From: Xanthomonas cucurbitae
Lineage (GTDB): Bacteria; Pseudomonadota; Gammaproteobacteria; Xanthomonadales; Xanthomonadaceae
Assembly (NCBI RefSeq): GCF_002939885.1
Contig: NZ_MDED01000011.1
Location: 54,853 to 118,852, forward strand
Direction of reading: 5' to 3'
Length of the DNA stretch: 64,000 nt
Part shown: positions 27,096 to 36,900 of the stretch, piece by piece
How positions within the stretch are numbered: position 1 is the first letter of the stretch
Layout: the number at the start of each line of letters is the position of its first letter
Position numbers and translations under genes: made by a program
Notes under the pieces: generated by a model
Seen by the model: only the letters and a program-made list of their open reading frames with translations
Databases searched by the model: none
What the model was told of the DNA's origin: nothing

Positions 27096-28180
27096 GCACT
27101 GTGCTGCCTGTTTCGCGCCGCGCTCCGGTCGCTGCGGTGAGGCCCACGCCGCGGCTGGCCTTGCTGGGCACTGGCACCGTGGGGCGCGCTTTTGTAACGC
27201 GCTATACCGCGCTACAGGAGCGTCAACTGCGGTTGCCGCGCTTTGATTGGCTGGCGAATTCGCGCATTGCGCACGACTGTGGCGTCAGTGCGGAACAGGC
27301 GCTGCAACAGGCCAATGCCGCCCCGCGCGGCCAGGCGGTATTGCAGCCCTGGGCAGAAACCACCGCGCTGCGTGCCGGTGATGTGTTGGTGGATGCAACT
27401 GCCAGCGATGTCGTAGCCGATTGGCATGTGGAATGGCTGTTGCGTGGGGTGCACGTGGTCACGGCCAACAAACTGGGGCAGGGCACTGCGTTGTCGCGGT
27501 CGCAGGCCTTGCATGCGGCGCGCCATGCCAGTGGCGCGCAGTACGGCGACAGTGCCACCGTGGGCGCCGGGTTGCCGGTGCTGAGCAGCGTGCGTGCGCT
27601 GGTCGCCGGTGGCGACCATATCCATTCGATCGAAGGCGTGTTGTCCGGATCGTTGGCATGGTTGTTCCATCGTTATGACGGGAGCGTTGCCTTTTCGGAC
27701 TGTGTGCGCGAGGCAGTGGCGGCGGGCTATACCGAGCCGGATCCGCGCATCGATCTGTCCGGTGAGGACGTGCGGCGCAAGCTGCTGATCCTGGCGCGTG
27801 CGGCGGGTTGGCAACTGGAGTCCGAACAGGTGCATGTGGAATCGCTGGTGCCCGAGCGCATCGCGCGGCTACCGCTTGACGCAGTGGAGCCGCAGCTGGG
27901 CGCGCTGGATGCCGTGGTCGGTGCGCGTTGGCAACAGGCACGGGCTGCCGGACGTTGCCTGCGGTTCGTTGGGCGCGTGGATGCCCATGGTGCAAGCGTG
28001 GGATTGCGTGAGCTGGCGCTGGACCATCCCCTGGCCGGCGGTGCCGGGACCGACAACCGCGTGGCGATCGGCAGCGACCGCTATCGCACGCAGCCCTTGC
28101 TGATCCAGGGGCCGGGTGCGGGCGCCGAAGTCACCGCTGCTGCATTGCTGGACGATGTGTTGCGGATCGTGGCTGGGTGA
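27092..28180 (+). CDS. Homoserine dehydrogenase (no ACT domain)
   Basis: This 362-residue protein starts at a GTG that overlaps the metB stop (GTGA). LALLGTGTVGRAFVTRY is the N-terminal nucleotide-binding loop; VVTANKLGQGTALS and YGDSATVGAGLPVLSSVR are catalytic-domain motifs, with the substrate-binding GVLSGSLAWLF and EAVAAGYTEPDPRIDLSGEDVRRKLLIL of homoserine dehydrogenases. It reduces aspartate semialdehyde to homoserine. There is no C-terminal ACT regulatory domain or fused aspartokinase, so feedback would come from the SAM riboswitch rather than threonine binding. A bifunctional aspartokinase-homoserine dehydrogenase elsewhere is likely but not visible here. Confidence 0.92.
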   Translation: MSTVLPVSRRAPVAAVRPTPRLALLGTGTVGRAFVTRYTALQERQLRLPRFDWLANSRIAHDCGVSAEQALQQANAAPRGQAVLQPWAETTALRAGDVLVDATASDVVADWHVEWLLRGVHVVTANKLGQGTALSRSQALHAARHASGAQYGDSATVGAGLPVLSSVRALVAGGDHIHSIEGVLSGSLAWLFHRYDGSVAFSDCVREAVAAGYTEPDPRIDLSGEDVRRKLLILARAAGWQLESEQVHVESLVPERIARLPLDAVEPQLGALDAVVGARWQQARAAGRCLRFVGRVDAHGASVGLRELALDHPLAGGAGTDNRVAIGSDRYRTQPLLIQGPGAGAEVTAAALLDDVLRIVAG

Positions 28181-28270
28181 TCGGCCCGGCATGGAGTTGG
28201 GCCACCGTTCGGAAGTGGGTGCTGTGGCGATGCGCAATGACCTGAGTCGTCCCGCATCGCCATGCAGGAG

Positions 28271-29266
28271 TTACTGCGCAATCGCCTTCAACAGCGCCGC
28301 ATTGAAGCGTGCCGGGTCTTGTACCTGCGGTGAATGTCCCAGGTCGGCGAATTCGATCAGTTTCGCATTCGGAATCGCGGCTGCCGCGCGCTTGCCTAGC
28401 TGGGTGTAATCGCCCACGCGTGCCTTGACCTCAGGCGGTGCGCTGTCCTTGCCGATGGCGGTGCGGTCCTTGAGACCGATGAACAGCGTGGTCGGTACGG
28501 TCAGTTTGGGCAGTTCGTAGACCACTGGCTGGTTGAATAGCATGTCCGAGGCCAGTGCCTGATTCCACGCCACTGCCTGCTTGCCCTTGCCCAATGACAT
28601 GCCGGCCTGCATGCGCGCCCAGCGTTCGAACTGCGGTGTCCATTGGCCGCCGTAGTACACCTCCATCTGGTACTTCTTGATCCGTTCGAAGCTGGTTTTC
28701 AGCTCGTTGGCGTACCAGGCATCCACGCTGCGCCACGGGACGCCTTCGGCCTTCCAGTCTTCCAGGCCGATGGGAGCGACCAGGGCCAGCTGTTCGGTGG
28801 CGTGCGGGTACAGTAGCGCATAGCGGATCGCCAGCATGCCGCCCATGGAATGGCCGACCACCACCGCACGTTCGATGCCGAGCTTTTTCAGCAATGCATG
28901 CGTGTTGTCGGCCAGTTGTGCGACCGAGAACTGGTAGGCGGCCGGCTTGCTGGATTTGCAGAAGCCGATCTGGTCTGGCGCGATGACCCGGTAGCCGGCT
29001 TTGCTCAGCGCGGCGATGCTGTCTTGCCAGGTGGCGGCGCAGAAGTTCTTGCCGTGCAGCAACACCACGGTGCGCCCGTTGGGCGTGCCGGTCGGCGCGA
29101 CATCCAGGTAGGCCATTTCCAGCGCCTGCTGTTGCGAGGTGAACGCATAGCTCTTGACTGGGTACGGGTAATCGAAACCTTCCAGGCGCGGGCCGTAATT
29201 GGTTTCCTGCGCCATCAGCGGACTGCAGGCCAGGGCGAGCGTGAGGGTGAAAGCGCGCTTTCGCAT
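28271..29266 (-). CDS. Secreted/periplasmic alpha/beta hydrolase
   Basis: This 331-residue protein has a signal peptide (MRKRAFTLTLALACSPLMAQE); the ATG at 29266 places it properly. The hydrolase fold is complete: VVLLHGKNFCAATWQDSI (oxyanion region), GYRVIAPDQIGFCKSSKP, nucleophile AVVVGHSMGGMLAIRYAL, an Asp in LFIGLKDRTA and His in EFADLGHSPQVQDP. The cap contains an aromatic-rich segment (MEVYYGGQWTPQFERW). It probably acts as an esterase or lactonase in the periplasm; the substrate is unknown. It is a single gene, followed on its 5' side by two copies of a palindromic repeat. Confidence 0.88.
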   Translation of the reverse strand: MRKRAFTLTLALACSPLMAQETNYGPRLEGFDYPYPVKSYAFTSQQQALEMAYLDVAPTGTPNGRTVVLLHGKNFCAATWQDSIAALSKAGYRVIAPDQIGFCKSSKPAAYQFSVAQLADNTHALLKKLGIERAVVVGHSMGGMLAIRYALLYPHATEQLALVAPIGLEDWKAEGVPWRSVDAWYANELKTSFERIKKYQMEVYYGGQWTPQFERWARMQAGMSLGKGKQAVAWNQALASDMLFNQPVVYELPKLTVPTTLFIGLKDRTAIGKDSAPPEVKARVGDYTQLGKRAAAAIPNAKLIEFADLGHSPQVQDPARFNAALLKAIAQ

Positions 29267-29407
29267 CGTGATGTCCATCCAGATCCAGACGCTGACGGTA
29301 CCGCCACCGATGTGGTGGGGGCGTACAGCCGGGCGAGGTTGAACGGGCGCTGCAGGCGCGTTGCTGGCGATTGCGTGGGTGACCAAGTTGCAGTGCGCCG
29401 GCCCCTG

Positions 29408-29538
29408 TTGCCCTCATCCGCGCTTCGCGCACCTTCTCCCGCATGCGGGAGAAGGGCAGTGCATCATTCGCGTTGGGTGTTGCCCTCATCCGCGCTTTGC
29501 GCACCTTCTCCCACACGCGGGAGAAGGGCAGTGCATCC
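29408..29538. repeat. Two tandem copies of a 72-bp-period palindromic repeat
   Basis: The unit TTGCCCTCATCCGCGC...GCAGTGCATC occurs at 29408-29466 and 29480-29538, 72 bases apart, with a few differences. Each contains an inverted repeat around CTTCTCCCGCATGCGGGAG (copy 2 has CCACACGCGG). It lies between the divergent 5' end of the hydrolase and the 3' end of sdaA. It looks like a dispersed intergenic REP-type element that could act as a terminator or mRNA stabiliser. Confidence 0.75.
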
Positions 29539-29559
29539 GTGCGTGCTCACGCGATTGGC

Positions 29560-30942
29560 TCAGCACTCGATGACGTTCACCGCCAGCCCGCCGCGGCTGG
29601 TTTCCTTGTACTTGTCCTGCATGTCGCGGCCGGTGTCGCGCATGGTCTTGATGACCTTGTCCAGCGAGACCTTGTGCTTGCCGTCGCCGCGCATGGCCAT
29701 GCGGCTGGCATTGATGGCCTTGACCGCGCCCATCGCATTGCGTTCGATGCACGGAATCTGCACCAGCCCGCCGATCGGGTCGCAGGTCAGGCCGAGGTTG
29801 TGTTCCATGCCGATTTCCGCAGCATTTTCGATCTGGCCCGGGTTGCCGCCGAGCGCGGCGACCAGGCCGCCGGCGGCCATTGAGCAGGCCACGCCCACTT
29901 CGCCCTGGCAGCCGACTTCGGCGCCGGAGATCGAGGCGTTTTCCTTGTAGAGAATGCCGATGGCTGCGGCGGTGAGTAGGAAGTCGAAGATGCGCTCTTC
30001 CGATGCGCCTGCGCAGAAGCGGTCGAAGTAATGCAACACCGCCGGAATGATGCCGGCCGCGCCGTTGGTGGGCGCGGTAACCACGCGGCCACCGGCGGCG
30101 TTCTCTTCGTTGACCGCCAATGCGTACAGATTGACCCAGTCCAGCGTGGTCAGTGGGTCGCGCATGGCCGCTTCCGGCTTGGACGAGAGCTCGCGATACA
30201 GCGCCGGCGCACGCCGCGAGACGTTCAGGCCGCCGGGTAGGGTGCCTTCCTCGCGGATGCCGCGCGTCACGCAGGACTGCATCGCATTCCAGAGTTCGCG
30301 CAGGCCATGACGGATCTCTTCTTCGCTGCGCCAGCTCTTTTCGTTCTCGAACATCAGCGCGGCAATGCTCAAGCCGCTGCGCGCGCATTGCGCCAGCAGT
30401 TCGTCGCCGCTGAGGAACGGATACGGCAGTGGCGTTTCATCGGCCACGATGCGGTCGTCGGCCGCATCGTCCTGGTTGACCACGAAGCCGCCGCCGACCG
30501 AGTAGTAATCGCGCGTGGCGATCACCGCTTCATTGGCGTCGTAGGCGGTGAAGCGCATGCCATTGGTGTGGTACGGCAGCTTCTGCCGCTTGTTCATCGG
30601 CAGGTCGCGTTTTTCGTCGAAGCCGATGGCGTGCTGGCCCATCAGGGTGAGGCGCTTGCTGGCGCGGATGCGCTCCAGCGTGGCCGGGATGATGTCCGGG
30701 TCGATCAGGTTGGGGCGGTGGCCTTCCAGCCCGAGCAACACCGCCTTGTCGGTGCCATGGCCACGGCCGGTGAGCGCCAGCGAGCCGAACACTTCGGCGC
30801 GGATGCGCACCACCTCGTGCAGGCGGCCCGCGTCGAGCAACCAACGGTGCACGAAGCGCTCGGCGGCACGCATCGGCCCCACGGTGTGGGAAGAACTGGG
30901 GCCGATACCGATCTTGAAGAGGTCGAACGTGCTGACAGCCAT
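29560..30942 (-). CDS. sdaA: L-serine dehydratase (iron-sulfur, single chain)
   Basis: This 460-residue enzyme deaminates L-serine to pyruvate and ammonia with a [4Fe-4S] cluster. The N-terminal beta domain begins [22 protein letters not shown]. The C-terminal alpha domain contains [16 protein letters not shown], the cluster and active-site segments [39 protein letters not shown] and [17 protein letters not shown], and ends in a Cys (NVIEC), all typical of SdaA. It is a single gene. It is divergent from the small thioredoxin-fold gene at 31027 with an 84-bp gap. Confidence 0.96.
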   Translation of the reverse strand: MAVSTFDLFKIGIGPSSSHTVGPMRAAERFVHRWLLDAGRLHEVVRIRAEVFGSLALTGRGHGTDKAVLLGLEGHRPNLIDPDIIPATLERIRASKRLTLMGQHAIGFDEKRDLPMNKRQKLPYHTNGMRFTAYDANEAVIATRDYYSVGGGFVVNQDDAADDRIVADETPLPYPFLSGDELLAQCARSGLSIAALMFENEKSWRSEEEIRHGLRELWNAMQSCVTRGIREEGTLPGGLNVSRRAPALYRELSSKPEAAMRDPLTTLDWVNLYALAVNEENAAGGRVVTAPTNGAAGIIPAVLHYFDRFCAGASEERIFDFLLTAAAIGILYKENASISGAEVGCQGEVGVACSMAAGGLVAALGGNPGQIENAAEIGMEHNLGLTCDPIGGLVQIPCIERNAMGAVKAINASRMAMRGDGKHKVSLDKVIKTMRDTGRDMQDKYKETSRGGLAVNVIEC

Positions 30943-31026
30943 GGGTGCCGTAAGGTGAGCGTAAAGGCGGCTATTCTAGTCGTTCGGCGATTGCGGCACG
31001 GCTGCAGCGCAGCATGAGACCTCCAC

Positions 31027-31260
31027 ATGGCCCTGACCCTGTACCAGCGCGACGACTGCCACCTGTGCGATCAGGCCATCGCCGTACTGGCGCAGGTGCG
31101 TGCGGGCGACTTCTGCAGCGTGTTCATCGATGACGACGACGCACTGGAGGCCGCCTATGGCCCAAGGGTGCCGGTGCTGCGCGATGCACAGGGGCGCGAG
31201 CTGGATTGGCCGTTCGATGGCATCGGTCTGCGTGCGTGGCTGGATGCGGGCATGCGTTGA
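31027..31260 (+). CDS. Small glutaredoxin/thioredoxin-fold protein (DUF836-like)
   Basis: This 77-residue protein begins LTLYQRDDCHLCDQA with a redox CHLC motif. Its beta-alpha-beta order and cis-Pro region (YGPRVPVLRDAQGREL) match the glutaredoxin-like DUF836 family. It could reduce disulfides or bind thiols in the cytoplasm; the partner is unknown. The family's usual size is 75-85 residues, so it is complete. It overlaps no gene and faces the convergent cold-shock fusion at 31310. Confidence 0.85.
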   Translation: MALTLYQRDDCHLCDQAIAVLAQVRAGDFCSVFIDDDDALEAAYGPRVPVLRDAQGRELDWPFDGIGLRAWLDAGMR

Positions 31261-31309
31261 TGTGCTGCTTGCGGACCTGGTCTGCGTCTGGCGTTCCCGG
31301 CGTCGCTGT

Positions 31310-31960
31310 TCAACGGCACCACTGGTCCTCGCAGGGCACGCCGTCGTTGTCGCCGTCCATCTTTGTTTCGGGGCAGTTGCGCAGCACCCAGGCGGCATCT
31401 TCGCAGGAGGTCATCTGCGAACAGTGTTTGCGCCCGCCGCAGCTGTAGTGCGGCATGGGGGTGGATGTGGCTGACGTTCTGCTCGCCGTTGCAGGTGCCG
31501 TCACCGATGGCGAGCTCTGGAGCGCTGCGCGGTCTGGCAGCGTCCTGTTTGCCGGTGCCCGTGCCGGAACCGCTGAAGAAGTTTCAGCGGGCGCAGGCTT
31601 TGGTAGCAGCATGTCCCGATTGAGATACGCATAGCCGCCAGTACCTGCGGCAAGCAGCAGCAACATGACCTTGCCCAGCCCGAGAGAACGATGCGTCGAT
31701 GGCGATCGTGCTGCCATATGCTGACGGCGTGAGCCACGTCCGGCTGCATGCTCGCCGGCACGTATGACGCGCACCGCGCGCAGGCGACCATCCGGGCCAG
31801 GCTCGGTTTCGAAGGAGATCACCTCGCCGATGCGCGGGGACTCGAAGCCGCGCGGAAACGCGGAGATGTGCACGAACAGGTCATCTCCAGGCTGGGCCGG
31901 GGTAATGAAGCCGAAACCGCGGTCAGTATTCCAGTGGGTCAACGTTCCGTGTGTGCGCAT
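31310..31960 (-). CDS. Cold-shock domain / membrane segment / excalibur fusion protein
   Basis: This 216-residue protein has three parts. Residues 1-68 are a cold-shock domain (GTLTHWNTDRGFGFITP with the RNP-1-like GFGFI and DLFVHISAF as RNP-2). A membrane helix follows at about 93-112 (GKVMLLLLAAGTGGYAYL). After a Pro/Ala/Ser linker, residues ~170-216 are an excalibur domain: CSQMTSCEDAAWVL and DGDNDGVPCEDQWC, with the DxDxDGxxCE calcium-loop core. The N-terminal part should bind nucleic acid in the cytoplasm, while the excalibur part would be outside, linked by the helix. The combined role is not known. No clear operon partner exists. Confidence 0.85.
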   Translation of the reverse strand: MRTHGTLTHWNTDRGFGFITPAQPGDDLFVHISAFPRGFESPRIGEVISFETEPGPDGRLRAVRVIRAGEHAAGRGSRRQHMAARSPSTHRSLGLGKVMLLLLAAGTGGYAYLNRDMLLPKPAPAETSSAVPARAPANRTLPDRAALQSSPSVTAPATASRTSATSTPMPHYSCGGRKHCSQMTSCEDAAWVLRNCPETKMDGDNDGVPCEDQWCR

Positions 31961-32026
31961 CGTTCGCGTCCTCGAAGTCAGTCCCCAGTCTAGCTGTCGT
32001 GCGGTGTCATTCCATGCAGCAGGGAC

Positions 32027-32064
32027 AAAAAAAAGCGGCGGACCCGACGAGGGTGTCCGCCGCT
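32027..32064 (-). terminator. Rho-independent terminator of the YceI-b561-YceI operon
   Basis: On the minus strand, AGCGGCGGAC (complement 32055-32064) pairs perfectly with GTCCGCCGCT (32034-32043) and is followed by a run of eight T. It starts 32 bases after the stop of the YceI gene at 32096. Confidence 0.93.
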
Positions 32065-32095
32065 CAGTGGCCGCGTCCGGTTGCGGCCTGTGGCG

Positions 32096-32665
32096 TTACT
32101 TCGCCTTCAACACGACCTTGGTGCTGATCGCGGTTTCGTTGGGAATGGTCTTGGTGTCGGCCCAGTCACCACCGCCCACGCCGAAGTCCAGCCGCTTCAC
32201 CACGGCCTTGCCGGCCAGCACTGGCTGCGCGCCGGGGGTCCAGGTGAAGGTCAGCGTGACCGGCTTGCTGACCCCGCGCAGCTCCAGGGTGCCGTCGGCG
32301 GCGTACTGGTTGCCGCCCAGGGCACGGAATTTATCGGCGCGATACCGCGCCGTGGCGAACTTGGCGACGTTGAAGAAGTCCGGACCCTGCAGGGTCGAGT
32401 CGCGGTCGTTGTTGCCGCTGACCGCGCTGGCCAGTGGAATGCGCACGTCGAGTCTGGCGCCGGCCAGGTTGGCCGGATCGAAACTCAGCGTGGTATCGAA
32501 GCCGGGGAACTTGCCGGTGAACACTTCGCCGTCGTATTTGCTGGCGAACGCCAGCGTGGAGCCGGGGGCCTGGACATAGTCGGCGGCCAGCACCGGGGCA
32601 GCCGCAAGAGTGGCCACCAACGACGCGGCGACCAGCAGGGGAGAGGCGGACAGCTTGGACGACAT
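32096..32665 (-). CDS. YceI-family periplasmic lipid-binding protein
   Basis: This 189-residue protein has a signal peptide (LVAASLVATLAAAPVLAAD) and a YceI lipocalin-like barrel: DYVQAPGSTLAFASKYDGEVFTGKFPGFDTTL, then ADGTLELRGVSKPVTLTFTW, typical family motifs. Members bind isoprenoid or other amphiphilic molecules in the periplasm. It is the last gene of an operon with cytochrome b561 (9-base gap) and a second YceI protein, ended by a strong terminator. The pairing with b561 suggests a redox or quinone-linked role. Confidence 0.92.
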   Translation of the reverse strand: MSSKLSASPLLVAASLVATLAAAPVLAADYVQAPGSTLAFASKYDGEVFTGKFPGFDTTLSFDPANLAGARLDVRIPLASAVSGNNDRDSTLQGPDFFNVAKFATARYRADKFRALGGNQYAADGTLELRGVSKPVTLTFTWTPGAQPVLAGKAVVKRLDFGVGGGDWADTKTIPNETAISTKVVLKAK

Positions 32666-32674
32666 GGGGAATCC

Positions 32675-33238
32675 TTAGGGTCTGGAAGAAAGCCAGCCGC
32701 GCGGCAACATCCGCGCCAGGGTAGCGTCACGCTGGAACAGGTGGTGGTAGAACGCGGCGCCGGCATGTGCCAGCACCACCGCAATCAGCAGCCAGAAGCC
32801 CCATTCGTGGATGAAGTGCGCGATGGCGCGCAGGTGTTCGTCCGGCGGGCTGAGCTTGGGCATGTCGAACAGGCCGAACCAGCGGAACGGCCGCAGGCCG
32901 CTGGTGGAGTCGTACAGCCAGCCCGACAGCGGCATGGCGAAGATCATCGCGTACAGCAGCCAATGAGTGAGCCCGGCAATGCGTTCCTGCCAGCGCGGCG
33001 TGCCGGCCACCGGTGGCGGGGCGCCCGCATGGATCCGCCAGCCCAGCCGCACGATCACCAGCGCCAGCACGCTCAGCCCCACCGACTTGTGCGCGGTGTA
33101 GACCCAGAAATACTTTGGTGTCTTGGGCAGCTCGCCCATGGTCAGGCCGACGATGCCCAGTGCCAGGATCAGCAGCGCGATCAACCAGTGCAGGGTCTGG
33201 CTGACGCCGCCCCAGCGGTCGGTGTTCTTCAGGCTCAT
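32675..33238 (-). CDS. Cytochrome b561-family inner-membrane protein
   Basis: This 187-residue protein has four membrane helices with paired haem-ligand histidines: SQTLHWLIALLILALG in helix 1, WVYTAHKSVGLSVLALVIV in helix 2, and AIAHFIHEWGFWLLIAVVLAHAGAAFYHH at helix 4. It should carry two b haems and pass electrons between quinol and an acceptor, as CybB does with superoxide. Its ATG overlaps the stop of the upstream YceI gene (ATGA), so translation is coupled. Flanking YceI genes make the common YceI-b561 pairing. Confidence 0.93.
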   Translation of the reverse strand: MSLKNTDRWGGVSQTLHWLIALLILALGIVGLTMGELPKTPKYFWVYTAHKSVGLSVLALVIVRLGWRIHAGAPPPVAGTPRWQERIAGLTHWLLYAMIFAMPLSGWLYDSTSGLRPFRWFGLFDMPKLSPPDEHLRAIAHFIHEWGFWLLIAVVLAHAGAAFYHHLFQRDATLARMLPRGWLSSRP

Positions 33239-33897
33239 GTTCCCGATTCCTGGCTGGCGGCGGTGTCCGGCGGGGTGGGTGCGGCTTGCGGCGGGGCGGC
33301 CTCGTCGTCGGCGCGGCCTTCGCGCACCGCTTCGGCTTCGATGCGCAATTCCACGCTGTCGCCGATCATCGATTTCCAGGCATCGATGCCGAACTCGGCC
33401 CGGCTCAGCGTGGCGGTGGCGGAGAACCCGGCGGTACGGCGAAACGGCGGCAGCGGATGACGCTTGAGTGCATTCAGTGTCACCTCCAGGGTGACCGGAC
33501 GGGTGACGCCGCGCAGGGTGAGGTTGCCGGTGACCCTGGCGCGGTTCTCGCCCGTGGCCTCCACGCGCGTGGAGACGAAATGTGCGTCGGGAAAGTGCTC
33601 GGCGTCGAGTAGGTTGTGTGCCAGGGTGGCCTGGTTCCACTTGGCATCGCCCAGGTCGGCGCGCTGCAGCGGCACGCTGACATCGAGCCGCGCCGAGGCC
33701 CAGTCGTCCGGGTCGAAGACCAGGCTACCGGTACTGCCGGACACCGTGCCCAATGCCTTGGAAAAGCCGGCATGCTCGACCGCGAACAGCACCCGGGTAT
33801 GCACCGGATCCAGCGCGTAGCGCACCGGTGCGGCGGTGGCGGCCAGGCTGGTCAAGGCCAGGGCGGGAAGCAGCAACAGGCGGGCGAGCGGGGTCAT
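33235..33897 (-). CDS. YceI-family periplasmic protein, extended C-terminus
   Basis: This 220-residue protein has a signal peptide (RLLLLPALALTSLAATAAP) and the YceI barrel: RYALDPVHTRVLFAVEHAGFSKALG and VTGNLTLRGVTRPVTLEVTLN. Unlike its paralogue at 32096 it has a Pro/Ala/Glu-rich tail of ~30 residues (EAAPPQAAPTPPDTAA). It is the first gene of the three-gene operon. The two YceI proteins differ enough that they may bind different ligands. Confidence 0.9.
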   Translation of the reverse strand: MTPLARLLLLPALALTSLAATAAPVRYALDPVHTRVLFAVEHAGFSKALGTVSGSTGSLVFDPDDWASARLDVSVPLQRADLGDAKWNQATLAHNLLDAEHFPDAHFVSTRVEATGENRARVTGNLTLRGVTRPVTLEVTLNALKRHPLPPFRRTAGFSATATLSRAEFGIDAWKSMIGDSVELRIEAEAVREGRADDEAAPPQAAPTPPDTAASQESGT

Positions 33898-33993
33898 GGA
33901 CGGATTCTAGACATATCCCGCCACGCCGCGGGTGGCTTGCACTTGCAACGATCCATTGCGAGCATGCGGGCTGGACGAGGAAGGGATTCCCCC

Positions 33994-36900
33994 ATGCGTG
34001 TGCTGATCGTGGTGCTGGCCGTGCTGCTGGGTGTGCTGCCGTGTGCGGCCAGGATCCCGGAAGTGCCCCGCTTCCGGGTGGTGGGCCCCGGCGATGGGCT
34101 TCCATCGACCATGGTGGTGGCCATCGCGCAGGATCGTGCGGGGTACCTGTGGCTTGCCACGCTGGATGGCCTGGTGCGCTACGACGGCGCCGGCTTCAGG
34201 ACCTGGCGTCACGATCCGGCCGATCCCAGGTCGTTGCCCTGCAATGCGATCCAGGCGCTGTACATCGATACGCTGGACAGGCTGTGGATCGGATGCGGCA
34301 AGACATTGAGCGTCATGAACGCCAGCCGCAGCCGTTTTCGGCATTATCGCGCGGCCGACTATCCGTTGCTGAAGGATGGCCAGATCTTCAGCATCGCCGC
34401 CTTCGATGGCGCCATCTGGGTCGGGACCACCAGCGGCGCGCTGGTGCGCATCGATGCCGCAGGTGGGATGTCGGCGATCGACCTGGGCACGGTCGAGGGC
34501 AAGCTCGACCAGTCCATGGTGATGAACCTGGCTGTCGATACCCGGCACCGGCTGTGGATCGGCACCAGCAATGGGTTGGCCTACTACGACGGAAAACGGC
34601 TGCATCGCGAATACGTGCCGGGTGAGGAGAATCCGCAGGCGGCCATCTTCGGTCTGCAATGGACGGGGGATCGGCTATGGCTGGGGAGCGATGCGGGCCT
34701 GCATGTGCGCGGGCCGGGAGATCAATGGCAAGCGCTGTCCTGGGCGGGCATGTTCGGTGTCGGCAATGAGCTGTGGGGCGCGGTCGCCGCCCCGGATGGG
34801 GAGTTTTGGCTGGGCAGCGGGCGTGGCTTGTGGCGCACACGTGGCAAGCTGCCACCGGTGCCCGTCTTCAACGGGGAAGGGCCGTTATCGCGGCGCAATG
34901 TCGTCGGTCTGATGGGGGCGGCCGATGGCGGGCTGTGGGTTCCGATGCACGGTACCGGGCTCGGTTATCTGCCTGCCGACTGGAAGCGCACGGCGGTCAT
35001 CAAGCCCGCCGTGCCGACTGGCGATGCGATCTACTGCAACCTGGCCCCGGCGACCCGATCCGGCGGCCTGTGGCAGGTGGATGCCGAAGGCCGCCTGCTG
35101 CGCGTGGACCTGAGTAGCGGCGACAAGTTCCAAACCGGCCTGCAGTCGCCGCATCTCAAGGAGATGGAGCTGGTGTCGGCCTTGGAGGACCGCTTTCAGC
35201 GCGTGTGGCTGGGCAACCTCGGTTTCGGCCTGTCGCGCATGGACCTGCGCACTGGCGAGCTGGTCCACTGGCCATCGGACGGTCCCGAGCCGGCATCGGC
35301 GCTCTCGCCGCCGGAATGGATCGTCGAGGATGGCGATACCGTCTGGATGGTGTTCATGGACATGCTGCAACAACGCGATCTGCGCAGCGGCCGGGTACTG
35401 CAGCGCATCACCGCGCAGGACCTGCGCGGGCTGCGCGACATCGACGTGCAGCAGTTGGCGCTGGGGCCCGATGGCCGCATCTGGGTGGCGGGCGAGGGTG
35501 GCATGTTCGCGTGGGAGTCGGCCTTGCGGCGCTTCGTGCCGGTGGCGGGTCTGCAAGGCGCACAGATCCAGGCATTCGCCAGCCAATCTGCGCAGCAGTT
35601 CTGGGCCTACCGTGCCACCGGTGCAGAGCAATGGGCACTGACCAAAGGTCGCTGGACGCGCGTGCAACAGGTGGGAGAGAAAGAGGGGTTGTCAGGGTTC
35701 GACGCTGCTGCAATGCAGATCGACCCGCGCGGGCGGGTGTGGATTTCCAGCCTGCGCGGATTGTGGCGAATCGATCCGTCGGTCACTCCGGCGCGCGTGC
35801 GCAATATCGGTACGCGTGATGGCCTGACCAGCCAGGAGTTCGTCCAACACTGCCTGCTGATGGCCGGCGATACCTTGATCGGCGCGACCAGTGACGGTTC
35901 GACGGTGCTGCTGGACACGGCCATGCCCGACAGCGCGCCGGTGGTTCCGGCCCTGCAGCTCGAACACGTCAGCGTGCTGCGCAATGGCGCCCGTATCGCG
36001 TTGCCGATGCATCGTCCGTTCGAACTCGGGCCCGGGGACCGGCAATTGCAGATCGTCGGCCGGTTGCTGTCGTATACCGATCCGGTGTCCAACCGCTACC
36101 GCAGCTTTCTGAAGGGCTTCGATACGGAGTGGCAGGCCTTCAGCACCACTGGGATACGCGAATTTACCAGCCTGCCCGCCGGCAACTACGAGCTCGCATT
36201 GCAGGGCGTGGACCCGTCGGGCAATCGTTCGCCAGTGCGCTTGCTGCAGTTTTCGGTGCGGCCGCCGTGGTGGCGGAGCGGGCCGGGCATCGCGCTGATC
36301 TGTCTGCTCGGGATGGTGCTGGCTGCGCTGTTGGCCGCGCTCTACCGCCGCCGTGTCCGCATGCGGGCGCAATGGCAGCTGGCCCAGCACAAGCGCGAGC
36401 TGGCCGAGCAGGCGTCCCTGGCCAAGACGCGATTCCTGGCAACCCTGGGGCACGAGGTGCGTACGCCGATGACCGGTGTCCTGGGCATGAGCGAATTGCT
36501 GTTGCAGACGCCGCTGGATACGCGCCAGCGCGGCTATGCCGGTGCGATCCAGTCCGCCGGCAAGCATTTGTTGCGGCTGGTCAACGATGCGCTGGACCTG
36601 GCCCGGATCGAGGCCGGCAAGTTTCCGCTGGACGACCGCGATTTCGATCTGCGCCAGGCGATCCGCCAGGTGGTCGAGCTGGTGCGTCCCAGCGCCGAGC
36701 AGAAGCAGCTGCGCTTCGACTGCGAACTGGACGACGTGCTGCCGCCGGCATTGCATGGCGACGCCAGCCGGGTCCAGCAGATCCTGCTGAACCTGCTGTT
36801 CAACGCGGTCAAGTTCACCGAGCGTGGCAGCGTGCAGTTGCGGGTCTTGGCGTTGCCGCACTCCGATACGCAAGGCATCCGGGTGGAGGTGCGCGATACC

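Noticed and set aside
29408..29538. CRISPR array
   Set aside because: There are only two copies, with a palindromic unit of ~59 bases and a 13-base gap; no spacers or cas genes are present.
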